The notes beneath the pieces are model-generated. The model was given only the letters and a program-made list of their open reading frames with translations. It made no database searches and had not been told where the DNA came from. 64,000 bases of DNA, taken from positions 62,001 to 126,000 of the forward strand of contig NZ_JBQCHS010000030.1 in NCBI RefSeq assembly GCF_051954455.1. Reading direction: 5' to 3'. The translations under genes were made by a program, and so were the position numbers. Source of the DNA: Pseudolysinimonas sp051954455. GTDB lineage: Bacteria; Actinomycetota; Actinomycetes; Actinomycetales; Microbacteriaceae. Shown here piece after piece: positions 49,436 through 57,672 of this stretch (positions within the stretch are counted from its first letter, which is position 1; each line of letters starts with the position of its first letter).

Positions 49436-50857
49436 GTGGCGTCCGAGCTGCACGACCTCACCGCACTGCAACAACTCGACCGCCTCCGGCATGGGGAGGT
49501 GTCGCCGGGCGAGCTCGTCGAGCACTACCTCGCGCGGATCGATCGTCTCGACGGGGAGCTCGGGGCCTTCGTGACCGTCACGCCCGACCCCGCGCGCGAG
49601 CGCGCCGCCGCGGTCGAGGCGCTGCCGCACGCGCTCGCGCTCTGGGGGCTCCCGCTCGGAGACAAGGACCTCTGGCGCCGGGCCGGGGTGCCGACGCGCT
49701 TCGGGTCCCGCCTCCTGGCCGATCACGTGCCGGAGGAATCCGACGAGCTGGTCCGAGTGCTCGACGACGCGGGCGCGATCAGCCTCGGCAAGACCAACAC
49801 CCCCGAGTTCGGCCTCCCGAGCTACACCGAGCCGCTCGCGAATGCGCCGGCCCGGGTGCCCTACGACACGACCCTCGGCGCGGGCGGGTCGAGCGGGGGC
49901 GCCGCCGTCGCGGTCGCGGCCGGGCTGCTTCCGGCGGCACCGGGCTCGGACGGCGGGGGATCGATCCGCATCCCCGCCGCGTCGACCGGGCTCGTCGGGC
50001 TGAAGCCCTCGCGCGGCCGCGTGCCGGCGGGCGCCGGCTTCGACAGCCTCGGCGGCTTCGTCGTGCCCGGTCCGATCGCCCGCACCGTCACGGACGCCGC
50101 CCTCCTCCTCGACGCCATGGTCGACGGCGGCGCGTACGCGTGGTCCACCGAGGCGCCGGCGTGGGACGGTGGTGCCTACCTCAACGCGGCCGTGCACGGT
50201 GAGGGGCGCTTCCAGCTCGGGGTGACGACCGACTCGCCGTGGTCGCTGGCCTACGACATCCGGCTGGAGGACGCCCCGCGCGCGGCTCTCGAGGTCGCGA
50301 TCGCCGAGCTCGGCGCGATCGGACACGGCATCGAGGAGTTCTCCCTCCTTCCCGAGGAGGGTTACGCCCCGGCGTTCACCACCATCTGGCAGGGCGGCGC
50401 GAGCGCCATCCCGGTCGCCGACGAGGACCTCGACCGGCTGGAGCCGCTCACCGCCTGGCTGATCCGGCGCGGCCGTGAGGTCCCGGGTTCGCAGGTCGTC
50501 CAAGCGCTGCGCTGGGTCGCGCAGTACGAGCGCCGGCTCATCGGGCAGCTCGCGGCCTACGACGCGGTGCTCACGCCGGCGCTCGCCATGACGCCGCGCC
50601 CGCTCGGCTGGTACGACCCGGAGGACGCCGAGGAGAACTTCGCGCAGCAGTGCCGCTTCACCCCGTACACGAGCTTCGTCAACGCGACCGGCCTGCCGGC
50701 CATCGTCCTGCCGGTGTCGCAGACGGAGGACGGGATCCCGCTGGGCGTCCAGCTGATCGGCCGGCCGGGCGGGGAGCACGTGCTCCTCGCGATCGGGGCC
50801 CAGCTCGAGTGGCGGCTGCAGTGGCACACGCGGCACCCGCCGCAGTGGGACGCCTGA
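49436..50857 (+). CDS. Amidase (amidase-signature family)
   Basis: A 473-aa amidase. The Ser-cisSer-Lys triad is visible: Lys77 (GDKDLW), cis-Ser in GAGGSSGGAAVAVAAG, and nucleophile Ser176 in GSDGGGSIRIPA. GatA-like but with no GatB/C nearby, so it is probably a free amidase acting on aryl or aliphatic amides. Start GTG 49436, 6 bp after TAGGCT. Intact and of normal length. Confidence 0.92.
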   Translation: MASELHDLTALQQLDRLRHGEVSPGELVEHYLARIDRLDGELGAFVTVTPDPARERAAAVEALPHALALWGLPLGDKDLWRRAGVPTRFGSRLLADHVPEESDELVRVLDDAGAISLGKTNTPEFGLPSYTEPLANAPARVPYDTTLGAGGSSGGAAVAVAAGLLPAAPGSDGGGSIRIPAASTGLVGLKPSRGRVPAGAGFDSLGGFVVPGPIARTVTDAALLLDAMVDGGAYAWSTEAPAWDGGAYLNAAVHGEGRFQLGVTTDSPWSLAYDIRLEDAPRAALEVAIAELGAIGHGIEEFSLLPEEGYAPAFTTIWQGGASAIPVADEDLDRLEPLTAWLIRRGREVPGSQVVQALRWVAQYERRLIGQLAAYDAVLTPALAMTPRPLGWYDPEDAEENFAQQCRFTPYTSFVNATGLPAIVLPVSQTEDGIPLGVQLIGRPGGEHVLLAIGAQLEWRLQWHTRHPPQWDA

Positions 50858-50880
50858 CGCGGACGGATCCGGTCGGCAGG

Positions 50881-50902
50881 GTAGGTAAGGCTCACCTACA
50901 CT
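50881..50902 (+). promoter_or_regulatory. DtxR/IdeR-type iron box overlapping -10 (TACACT)
   Basis: GTAGGTAAGGCTCACCTAC (50881-50899) matches 15 of 19 positions of the DtxR/IdeR consensus TTAGGTTAGGCTAACCTAA. The box overlaps TACACT (50897-50902), which is 8 bp before ATG 50911. Iron-loaded repressor would block the promoter, and iron starvation would release it. Confidence 0.72.
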
Positions 50903-50910
50903 GGATCACG

Positions 50911-51264
50911 ATGTTCCTCTCCGACGTGCTCCCGGCCTCCATCGCCTGGAATCCCGAGGCCGGCGATCTCGTCCTCCTCGGCGTCGCCCTCGACGACCTC
51001 GCGATCGCGGAGACCGTGCTCGCCACCCTGCCGGCCAAGGCGCGCGGTCAGGTCTTCGTCGAGGCCGCGTCGGAATCGGAGGTGCGCGCCGTGGCCGCCC
51101 CCGGGCGCGTCTGCGTCACCTGGCTGCTCCGCGACCGGGGCCAGTCGCTGACCTCCGCGGTCGACGCGTGGCTCGCCGAGATGCTGCCGGTCGAGTTCGA
51201 CCGCGAGCACCGCGTGTACGCCTGGATCTCGGGGGAGTCGAGCGCCCGCGCGATCCTCAGCTGA
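50911..51264 (+). CDS. Siderophore-interacting protein (SIP) C-terminal domain, stand-alone
   Basis: A 117-aa protein equal to the C-terminal NAD-binding half of ViuB/SIP ferric reductases: AIAETVLATLPAKARGQVFV, VTWLLRDRG, HRVYAWISGESSARAIL. The N-terminal FAD domain is absent, so it cannot reduce ferric siderophores alone and may work with another reductase or as a regulator. An iron box covers its promoter. ATG 50911 is probably leaderless. Confidence 0.88.
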   Translation: MFLSDVLPASIAWNPEAGDLVLLGVALDDLAIAETVLATLPAKARGQVFVEAASESEVRAVAAPGRVCVTWLLRDRGQSLTSAVDAWLAEMLPVEFDREHRVYAWISGESSARAILS

Positions 51265-51273
51265 GACCGGCGG

Positions 51274-52707
51274 TCACCGCCCGTAGGTCTCGAGGAAGCG
51301 CAGCCAGACCTCGCTGAGCGTCGGGTACGCCGGGACCGCGTGCCACAGCCGCTCGAGCGGCACCTGCCCGGCGATGGCGATCGTCGCCGCGGTGATCATC
51401 TCGGCCACCCCCGGTCCGACGAACGTGACGCCGAGCAGTACCGAGCGGTCCTCGTCGACGATCGCGCGCGCCCGACCTTCGTAGTGGTCGGCGAACGCGG
51501 AGGCGCCGGCGATCCAGGAGAGGTCGTAGTCGACGACGCGGGTGCGGTAGCCGGCCTTCTCGGCCGCCGCCGCCGTCAGGCCGACCGACGCGACCTCGGG
51601 ATCGGTGAAGGTCACCTGCGGCACGACCTCGTGGTCGGCGGTCGCGACGTGACGCCCCCACGGCGCGTCATCGACGGGCTCGCCCTTCGCCCGGGCCGCG
51701 ATGACGTCGCCTGCGGCGCGGGCCTGGTACTTGCCCTGGTGGGTCAGCAGGACGCGGTGGTTCACGTCGCCGACCGCGTAGAGCCAGTCGAACCCGTCGA
51801 CGAGCATCGTGTCGTCGACGTGCAGCCAGTCGCCGGGCGTGAGCCCGAGGGTCTCGAGTCCCAGGTCGCCGGTGCGCGGGGTGCGGCCGATCGCGACGAG
51901 GACCTCCTCGGCGACGACCGTGCCGCCGTCGCGCAGGCGCAGCTCCACGCCGGCCTCGGTGCGCTCCGCGGAGGCGGTCTCGGCCTCGAAGCGGATCGTC
52001 ACGCCGGCCCTCTCGAGCGACGCCTGCACGAGCTCGCCGGCGAACGGCTCCTGCCCGGCCAGCAGCGTGGATCCGCGGACGATCATCGTGACCGCGGTGC
52101 CGAACGAGGCATACGCGGTCGCCATCTCGCACGCGACGACCCCGCCGCCGAGGATCGCGAGCGACGCCGGCGCGTGCTGGGAGCTGGTCGCCTCGCGGCT
52201 GGTCCAGGGGGAGACGTCGGCGAGCCCGGGGACGTCGGGGAGCAGCGCCGCGCTGCCGGTGCTCACGGCGACCGCGTGCCGGGCGGTCACCTCGGTGATC
52301 GTGCCGTCGGAGGACTCCACGCGGAGCCGCTTCGGGCCGAGGAAGCGGGCGTGGCCGCGCAGGAGGTCGATATGGGCGCCCTCGAGCCACTCGGCCTGGG
52401 AGTCGTCGTTCCAGTCGTGGGTGATGGCGTTGCGCCGGGCGAACACGCCGGCCGGGTCGACGTCGCCGGTGACCGCCGTCGCCGCCCCCTGCACGTCCCG
52501 GGCCTCGCGCAGCACGGCGCCGGCGCGGAGGAGGCCCTTCGACGGCATGCACGCCCAGTACGAGCACTCGCCGCCGACGAGCTCCGCCTCGACGATGACC
52601 GTCGACATGCCGCCCTGCACGGCGCGGTCGGCGATGTTCTCGCCGACGGCGCCCGCGCCGATCACGATGACGTCGTACTCGGCGGTCTGGATCTGCTCGT
52701 CGCTCAT
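51274..52707 (-). CDS. Class I pyridine nucleotide-disulfide oxidoreductase
   Basis: A 477-aa flavoprotein. Its FAD loop is VIVIGAGAVGENIADRA, the redox pair Cys48-Cys53 sits in GECSYWACMPSK, the NAD loop is ILGGGVVACEMATAYASFG, and the C-terminal His-Glu is in WHAVPAYPTLSEVW. It belongs with the mercuric/soluble-transhydrogenase-like group rather than dihydrolipoamide dehydrogenase (CxxxxC kept, but WACMPSK). The substrate is unknown. It converges with the SIP gene, 9 bp between stops. Confidence 0.92.
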   Translation of the reverse strand: MSDEQIQTAEYDVIVIGAGAVGENIADRAVQGGMSTVIVEAELVGGECSYWACMPSKGLLRAGAVLREARDVQGAATAVTGDVDPAGVFARRNAITHDWNDDSQAEWLEGAHIDLLRGHARFLGPKRLRVESSDGTITEVTARHAVAVSTGSAALLPDVPGLADVSPWTSREATSSQHAPASLAILGGGVVACEMATAYASFGTAVTMIVRGSTLLAGQEPFAGELVQASLERAGVTIRFEAETASAERTEAGVELRLRDGGTVVAEEVLVAIGRTPRTGDLGLETLGLTPGDWLHVDDTMLVDGFDWLYAVGDVNHRVLLTHQGKYQARAAGDVIAARAKGEPVDDAPWGRHVATADHEVVPQVTFTDPEVASVGLTAAAAEKAGYRTRVVDYDLSWIAGASAFADHYEGRARAIVDEDRSVLLGVTFVGPGVAEMITAATIAIAGQVPLERLWHAVPAYPTLSEVWLRFLETYGR

Positions 52708-52782
52708 GCCGCGACGCTATCGCGTGCGTGCGGCGGCGTCATGGGAGCGGGGGTCGGCCGTCTCTCTTCACGGGAGGTCCCG

Positions 52783-53340
52783 ATGTCCGCACGTCCTGTC
52801 GTCGCCGTCGTGGCGGCCGCCGGGCTCGCCGCCGCCGTCGCTTTGCTGACGGGGTGCGCGGCGGCCGCCCCGAGCACGACCACCGCGCCCTCGCGGCTCG
52901 CCGCCACGGTCGCCGCGTCGTTGAAGTATCCGACCGCGCTCGTCGAATGCGGCACCGAGAAGGTCGCCGTACGCGCCGGCGGCGTCGCCCGCTGCCGGCT
53001 CACGGAGGGCGACAAGGTCTACGCCGTCACCGTCCGGTTCTCGAGCGTCAAGGGGACGCACTACCGCTTCGACGCCCGCGTCGCGAGCACGCCGATGCGC
53101 ACTCTGGCCACACCGAAGAGCGTGGGCGGCGACGCGGTCGCTCAGCTGGCGGCCCAGGCGCTCGCGCCGAAGATCGGCTTCACGCCGCAGCTGGCCTGCG
53201 CCGACGGGCAGGTGCCGCTCACGGTCGGCTTCGTCGAGCGGTGCCGGTTCGCGGCGGACGACGGCGACCACGTCGCCGAGGTCACGCTCAGCGCCTGGGA
53301 CGGGTCGACCTACAGCGTCACCGCGAAGGTCGTGAGCTGA
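52783..53340 (+). CDS. Lipoprotein with two DUF4333-like repeats
   Basis: A 185-aa exported lipoprotein. Signal peptide and lipobox LLTGC (Cys25), then two similar modules (about residues 40-108 and 117-185), each with a VEC/LAC, ...C.L/C.F Cys pair, and V-x-V strands. GGGAGG is a strong SD 5 nt before ATG 52783. The function of DUF4333 domains is unknown; they occur in actinobacterial envelopes. The end overlaps the convergent arginase-family gene by 23 bp. Confidence 0.82.
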   Translation: MSARPVVAVVAAAGLAAAVALLTGCAAAAPSTTTAPSRLAATVAASLKYPTALVECGTEKVAVRAGGVARCRLTEGDKVYAVTVRFSSVKGTHYRFDARVASTPMRTLATPKSVGGDAVAQLAAQALAPKIGFTPQLACADGQVPLTVGFVERCRFAADDGDHVAEVTLSAWDGSTYSVTAKVVS

Positions 53341-54124
53341 GCGCGCCGATGAGGCGCAGGATCGTCGGGCCGTCCTCCGCGAGGTCGTCGTCACCGGTGG
53401 GCGCGTAGGAGGCGATCGTCGCGCCGGCCACCTCGAACCGCGCCGCGAGCGCGCGGACCGCGGCGATCAGCCGGTCCGCGGCGACGCCGAACGGCTCCGG
53501 CTCGAGCAGGCCGCGGAGCTCCGCCGGGTCGAGCACGTCGAGGTCGAGGTGGAGGTAGACCGCGTCGGCGCCGGTGGCCGCGACGGTGGTGACCAGGGCG
53601 TCGGCGTCGACCGCGTCCGCCGCGAGACGCACGATGCCCGCGGTCGTCGCGAAGCGGTCCTCCTCCGGATCCCACGATCGGGCCCCGGCGAGCACCGTGC
53701 GTGAGGCCTCCAACGGCCCCTCCGAGATCAGGGAGCGCAGCACCATGCCCGAATAGGCGCCCGAGGGCGAGGTCGCCGCGGTGTTGAGATCGGGCTGCGC
53801 GTCGAACCACACGACCGCGAGACCGGGGTGCCGATCGGCGGCATGACGGATCGCCGCGTCCGACACGGAGCAGTCGCCCCCGATCACGACGGCCGGCCCG
53901 TCGAGCTCGCCGAGCGCGTCGGCGAGCCGCTCGCGGACGAGCTGCAGCGAGCTGAAGCGGGCGATGCCCGTGCCCTGGTCGTCACCCGCCTCGAGCGGCA
54001 CGGCGACCTCGCGGGTGGCCTGAGGCGGCAGGTCGCCGCGCAGCGCCGCCGCGCCCTCCGCGAGCCGCATCGCGCGCGACGACGGGGACCCCTGCCACTG
54101 CGGGACGACGACGAAGTTCAGCAT
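53318..54124 (-). CDS. Arginase/ureohydrolase-family protein with altered metal site
   Basis: A 268-aa ureohydrolase-fold protein. Metal ligands GGDCS (Asp84), WFDAQPDLN (Asp108, Asp112) and DLDVLDP are present, but the His of the canonical DAHxD motif is Gln110 (CAG). Active ureohydrolases bind two Mn through that His. Activity may be weak, single-metal or absent. Neighbours give no arginine or agmatine context. Confidence 0.82.
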   Translation of the reverse strand: MLNFVVVPQWQGSPSSRAMRLAEGAAALRGDLPPQATREVAVPLEAGDDQGTGIARFSSLQLVRERLADALGELDGPAVVIGGDCSVSDAAIRHAADRHPGLAVVWFDAQPDLNTAATSPSGAYSGMVLRSLISEGPLEASRTVLAGARSWDPEEDRFATTAGIVRLAADAVDADALVTTVAATGADAVYLHLDLDVLDPAELRGLLEPEPFGVAADRLIAAVRALAARFEVAGATIASYAPTGDDDLAEDGPTILRLIGALSSRPSR

Positions 54125-54209
54125 CCGCCCATCTCAGCAGACCGAGGGCCGGTCGGGCTGGTCGAAATCCGCGAGCACGGCGGTTCGGACGGGCTCGACC
54201 CCGCCTCGG

Positions 54210-56087
54210 TCACCCGCGGAGGCGCGTCCGGAGCTCCGCGAGCTGGGCGTGCAGCGCGTCCGGCACCCGGTCGCCGAAGGAGGCGAAGAACCGCTCCGCG
54301 TCGTCGGCCTCGGCGAGCCCGGCCTCCGCGTCGATCCGGAACAGCTCGGCGAGCGCGGCGTCGTCGACGCCGGACCCCTCGAGATCCAGCGCGCCCTCGG
54401 CCGGGATCCAGCCCACGGGGCTCGCGGCCGCGGCGGCCCGTCCCTCGACGCGCTCGAGGATCCAGGCGAGCACGCGCGCGTTGTCGCCGAACCCCGGCCA
54501 CAGGAACGCGCCGCCGGCGTCCTTGCGGAACCAGTTGACCTGGAACACCCGCGGCACCCCGCCGGTGCCGCGCAGGCGCCGGCCGATCTCGAGCCAGTGG
54601 GACCAGTAGTCGGCCATGTTGTAGCCGCAGAAGGGGAGCATCGCGAACGGATCGCGCCGCAGCTCCCCGACGGTGCCCTCGGCGGCCGCCGTCCTCTCGG
54701 ACGAGATCGTGGCGCCCATGAAGACGCCGTGCTCCCAATCCCGCGCCTCCGCCACCAGAGGCACGTTGGTCGCACGGCGACCGCCGAAGATGATCGCGTC
54801 GATGACGACGCCCCGCGGGTCGTCCCAGTTGTCCGAGATGGACGGCGACTGGGCGGCGCTCACGGTGAAGCGGGAGTTCGGATGCGCGGCGGGACGGCCG
54901 GACGCCGGCGTCCAGTGCTCGCCGGTCCAGTCGACGAGGTGGTCGGGCGCCCGGTCGGTGAGCCCCTCCCACCAGACGTCGCCGTCGTCGCGCACCGCGA
55001 CGTTGGTGAAGATGGTGTTGCCCCAGAGCGTGTCGACGGCGGTCCGGTTGGTGCTGACGCCGGTGCCCGGCGCGACGCCGAAGAAGCCGGCCTCGGGGTT
55101 GATCGCGCGGAGCCGGCCGTCCGGCCCGACGGCGAGCCAGGCGATGTCGTCGCCGACGGTCTCGACCGTCCAGCCGGGGATCGTCGGCTGCAGCATCGCG
55201 AAGTTCGTCTTCCCGCAGGCGCTCGGGAACGCGGCGGCGACGTGGAACACGCGGCCGGACGGGTTGGTGACCTTGATGATGAGCATGTGCTCGGCGAGCC
55301 AGCCCTCGTCGCGCGCCATCACGCTGGCGATCCGCAGGGCGAACGCCTTCTTGGCGAGCAGCGCGTTGCCGCCGTACGCGGAGCCGAACGACCAGATCTC
55401 GCGGGTCTCCGGGAAGTGCGAGATGTACTTGACCGGATTGCAGGGCCACGCGACGTCGTCCTCGCCCTCGGCGAGCGGGGCGCCGACCGAGTGCGCGCAC
55501 GGCACCCACTCGGTGTCGGGACCGATCTGCGCGAGCGCCTCGGCGCCCATCCGCGTCATGATGCCGGTCGACACGACGACGTAGGGGGAGTCGGTGACCT
55601 GCACGCCGATCCGCGACATCGGGCTGCCGATCGGGCCCATCGAGTAGGCGATGACGTACATGGTGCGGCCGCGCATCGAGCCCGCGAACAGCGGTTCGAG
55701 GGTCGCCCGCATCTCGTCGGGGGCGACCCAGTTGTTGGTGGGGCCGGCGTCCGCCTCGTTGGCGGAGCAGATGAACGTGCGCGATTCGACGCGGGCCACG
55801 TCGTCGGGGTGGCTGCGGGCCACGAAGCTGTAGGGGCGGTGCTCGGGGTTGACCTGGACGAGCGTGCCGCGCTCCACCATCCCGCGGATGAGCGCGTCCT
55901 GCTCGGCGCGCGACCCGTCGACCCAGACCACGCGGTCGGGCGTCGTCAGCGCGGCCATGCGCGAGACCCAGGCGGCCACGCCCGGATCGGTGCCGGCCGG
56001 GGCGGCCACGGGCGGGATCACGGGGATCGGCCCCGAGAGCGGAGCCGACGCGCCGGCGTCGGCTCGGGTGTCGTCGAGCAGGGTCAT
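54210..56087 (-). CDS. pckG: GTP-dependent phosphoenolpyruvate carboxykinase
   Basis: Makes PEP from oxaloacetate with GTP in gluconeogenesis. The 625 aa carry the P-loop AFPSACGKTNFAMLQPT with catalytic Cys, PEP-binding VGDDIAWLAVGPDGRLRAIN, NPEAGFFGVAPGT, the GTP site NWFRKD and the Mn site near HMLIIK. AGGAG is 6 nt before ATG 56087. It faces the RamB-like regulator gene across 132 bp, suggesting that the regulator controls it. Confidence 0.97.
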   Translation of the reverse strand: MTLLDDTRADAGASAPLSGPIPVIPPVAAPAGTDPGVAAWVSRMAALTTPDRVVWVDGSRAEQDALIRGMVERGTLVQVNPEHRPYSFVARSHPDDVARVESRTFICSANEADAGPTNNWVAPDEMRATLEPLFAGSMRGRTMYVIAYSMGPIGSPMSRIGVQVTDSPYVVVSTGIMTRMGAEALAQIGPDTEWVPCAHSVGAPLAEGEDDVAWPCNPVKYISHFPETREIWSFGSAYGGNALLAKKAFALRIASVMARDEGWLAEHMLIIKVTNPSGRVFHVAAAFPSACGKTNFAMLQPTIPGWTVETVGDDIAWLAVGPDGRLRAINPEAGFFGVAPGTGVSTNRTAVDTLWGNTIFTNVAVRDDGDVWWEGLTDRAPDHLVDWTGEHWTPASGRPAAHPNSRFTVSAAQSPSISDNWDDPRGVVIDAIIFGGRRATNVPLVAEARDWEHGVFMGATISSERTAAAEGTVGELRRDPFAMLPFCGYNMADYWSHWLEIGRRLRGTGGVPRVFQVNWFRKDAGGAFLWPGFGDNARVLAWILERVEGRAAAAASPVGWIPAEGALDLEGSGVDDAALAELFRIDAEAGLAEADDAERFFASFGDRVPDALHAQLAELRTRLRG

Positions 56088-56207
56088 GTCGTCTCCTTCC
56101 GGCGATGGTGGCGGACCGCCTGGCAAGATCGGTGGTGTCTTCAAGGATCGGGCAAACAATGCGCGGTCGATTCGCCTTCCCCCGGAGAAGATCCCCGATT
56201 CTTTTCG

Positions 56208-56213
56208 TATAGT
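56208..56213 (+). promoter_or_regulatory. -10 hexamer (TATAGT) of leaderless ramB-like gene
   Basis: TATAGT ends 6 bp before GTG 56220. About 55 bp upstream lies GGCAAAC (56151-56157), resembling half of a RamB box (GTTTGC core). The gap 56088-56219 serves both pckG and this gene. Confidence 0.45.
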
Positions 56214-56219
56214 GACAAC

Positions 56220-57650
56220 GTGAACGATCTTGCGACGCTCGGGCAGCGCATCCGCCACTTCCGCACCGCCGCGGGCCTGACGCTCGACCAGCTGGGCGAG
56301 AAGGCGGGCGTCGCGGCGAGCCAGCTCTCGCTGATGGAGAACGGCAAGCGCGAGCCCCGCCTGTCGCTGCTCGGCACCATCGCGGAGTCGGTGGGGGTCC
56401 CCGTCGCGACGCTGCTCGACCCCGCGCCGCCGACCGAGCGGGCCGCGCTCGAGATCGAGCTCGACAAGGCGCAGGCGAGCCCCGTGTACGCCGGCCTCGG
56501 GCTCCCGGCGCTGCGGGCGGGGCGCAGCATGTCCGACGAGACCCTGCGCGCGATCGTGGGGCTCCACCGGGAGCTCGCCCGGCGCTCGCGCGAGGCGATC
56601 GCCACGCCCGAGGAGGCGCGGCGCGCCAACACCGACATCCGCGCGTGGATGCGGGCGCGCGACAACCACCTGCCCGAGATCGAGGAGCTCGCGGAGGAGC
56701 AGCTGCGCCGCGTCGGGCATACGACCGGGGCCCTCCAGCACCGCGCCGTGCGACAGATGGCCGAGGGCCTCGGCTTCGAGCTCGTGCACGTCAACGACCT
56801 CCCGCACTCGACGCGGTCGGTCACCGACATCGAGAACGGCCGCATCTACCTGCCGCCGGCCTCGGTGCCGGGCGGCCACGGACTCCGCTCGATGGCGCTG
56901 CAGGCGATCGCGCACCGCCTGATGGCGCACGAGGCGCCGACCAGCTACGCCGAGTTCCTGCGCCAGCGCCTCGAGATCAACTACTTCGCCGCCGCGTGCC
57001 TCATGCCCCGCACGCAGGCGGTCGAGTTCCTCCGCCAGGCCAAGGCCGACCGCAACATCGCGGTCGAGGATTTCCGCGACGCGTTCGGCGTCACCCACGA
57101 GTCGGCGGCGCTGCGCTTCACCAATCTCGCGACGCCGTACCTCGGCATGACGTGGCACTTCCTGCGGGTGCGCGACGACGGAGCGGTGGCGAAGGCGTAC
57201 GAGAACGACGGGCTGCGGCTCCCGGTCGACGTGACGGGGTCGACGGAGGGTGAGATCGTCTGCCGCATGTGGGCCGCGCGCCGGGCGTTCGACCGCACCA
57301 ACCGGACCACGGAGTACTACCAGTACACCGACACCCCGGAGGGCACCTTCTTCGAGTCGACGCAGATCGGCACGAGCGCGAGCGACGAGTTCTCGATCAC
57401 CCTCGGCGTGCCGTTCGCGGAGTCGAAGTGGTTCCGCGGGCGCGAGACCACGACGCGCGAGCGGTCGCTCTGCCCCGATCCGTCGTGCTGCCGCCGGCCG
57501 CCGGACGAGCTCGCGGAGCACTGGGCCGGCAAGGCGTGGACGAGCGCCAAGGTGCACGCGCACATCTTCTCGCCGCTGCCGTCGGGCACGTTCCCGGGGG
57601 TCGACGACCGGGAGCTCTACGAGTTCCTGGAGTCGCACGCCGCGAGCTGA
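56220..57650 (+). CDS. ramB: RamB/ScfR-type XRE transcriptional regulator
   Basis: A 476-aa regulator, start GTG 56220. N-terminal XRE HTH (LGQRIRHFRTAAGLTLDQLG, ASQLSLMENGKREPRLS), middle IrrE-like region (LQAIAHRLMAHEAP, EINYFAAACLMPRT), and the C-terminal short-chain fatty acyl regulator domain with its Cys cluster (CPDPSCCRRPP). In Corynebacterium RamB represses acetate and glyoxylate genes. The length and domain order match. It faces pckG, a plausible target, and is probably leaderless. Confidence 0.87.
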   Translation: MNDLATLGQRIRHFRTAAGLTLDQLGEKAGVAASQLSLMENGKREPRLSLLGTIAESVGVPVATLLDPAPPTERAALEIELDKAQASPVYAGLGLPALRAGRSMSDETLRAIVGLHRELARRSREAIATPEEARRANTDIRAWMRARDNHLPEIEELAEEQLRRVGHTTGALQHRAVRQMAEGLGFELVHVNDLPHSTRSVTDIENGRIYLPPASVPGGHGLRSMALQAIAHRLMAHEAPTSYAEFLRQRLEINYFAAACLMPRTQAVEFLRQAKADRNIAVEDFRDAFGVTHESAALRFTNLATPYLGMTWHFLRVRDDGAVAKAYENDGLRLPVDVTGSTEGEIVCRMWAARRAFDRTNRTTEYYQYTDTPEGTFFESTQIGTSASDEFSITLGVPFAESKWFRGRETTTRERSLCPDPSCCRRPPDELAEHWAGKAWTSAKVHAHIFSPLPSGTFPGVDDRELYEFLESHAAS

Positions 57651-57672
57651 GCGCCGGGGCCGTCCGTCGGGC

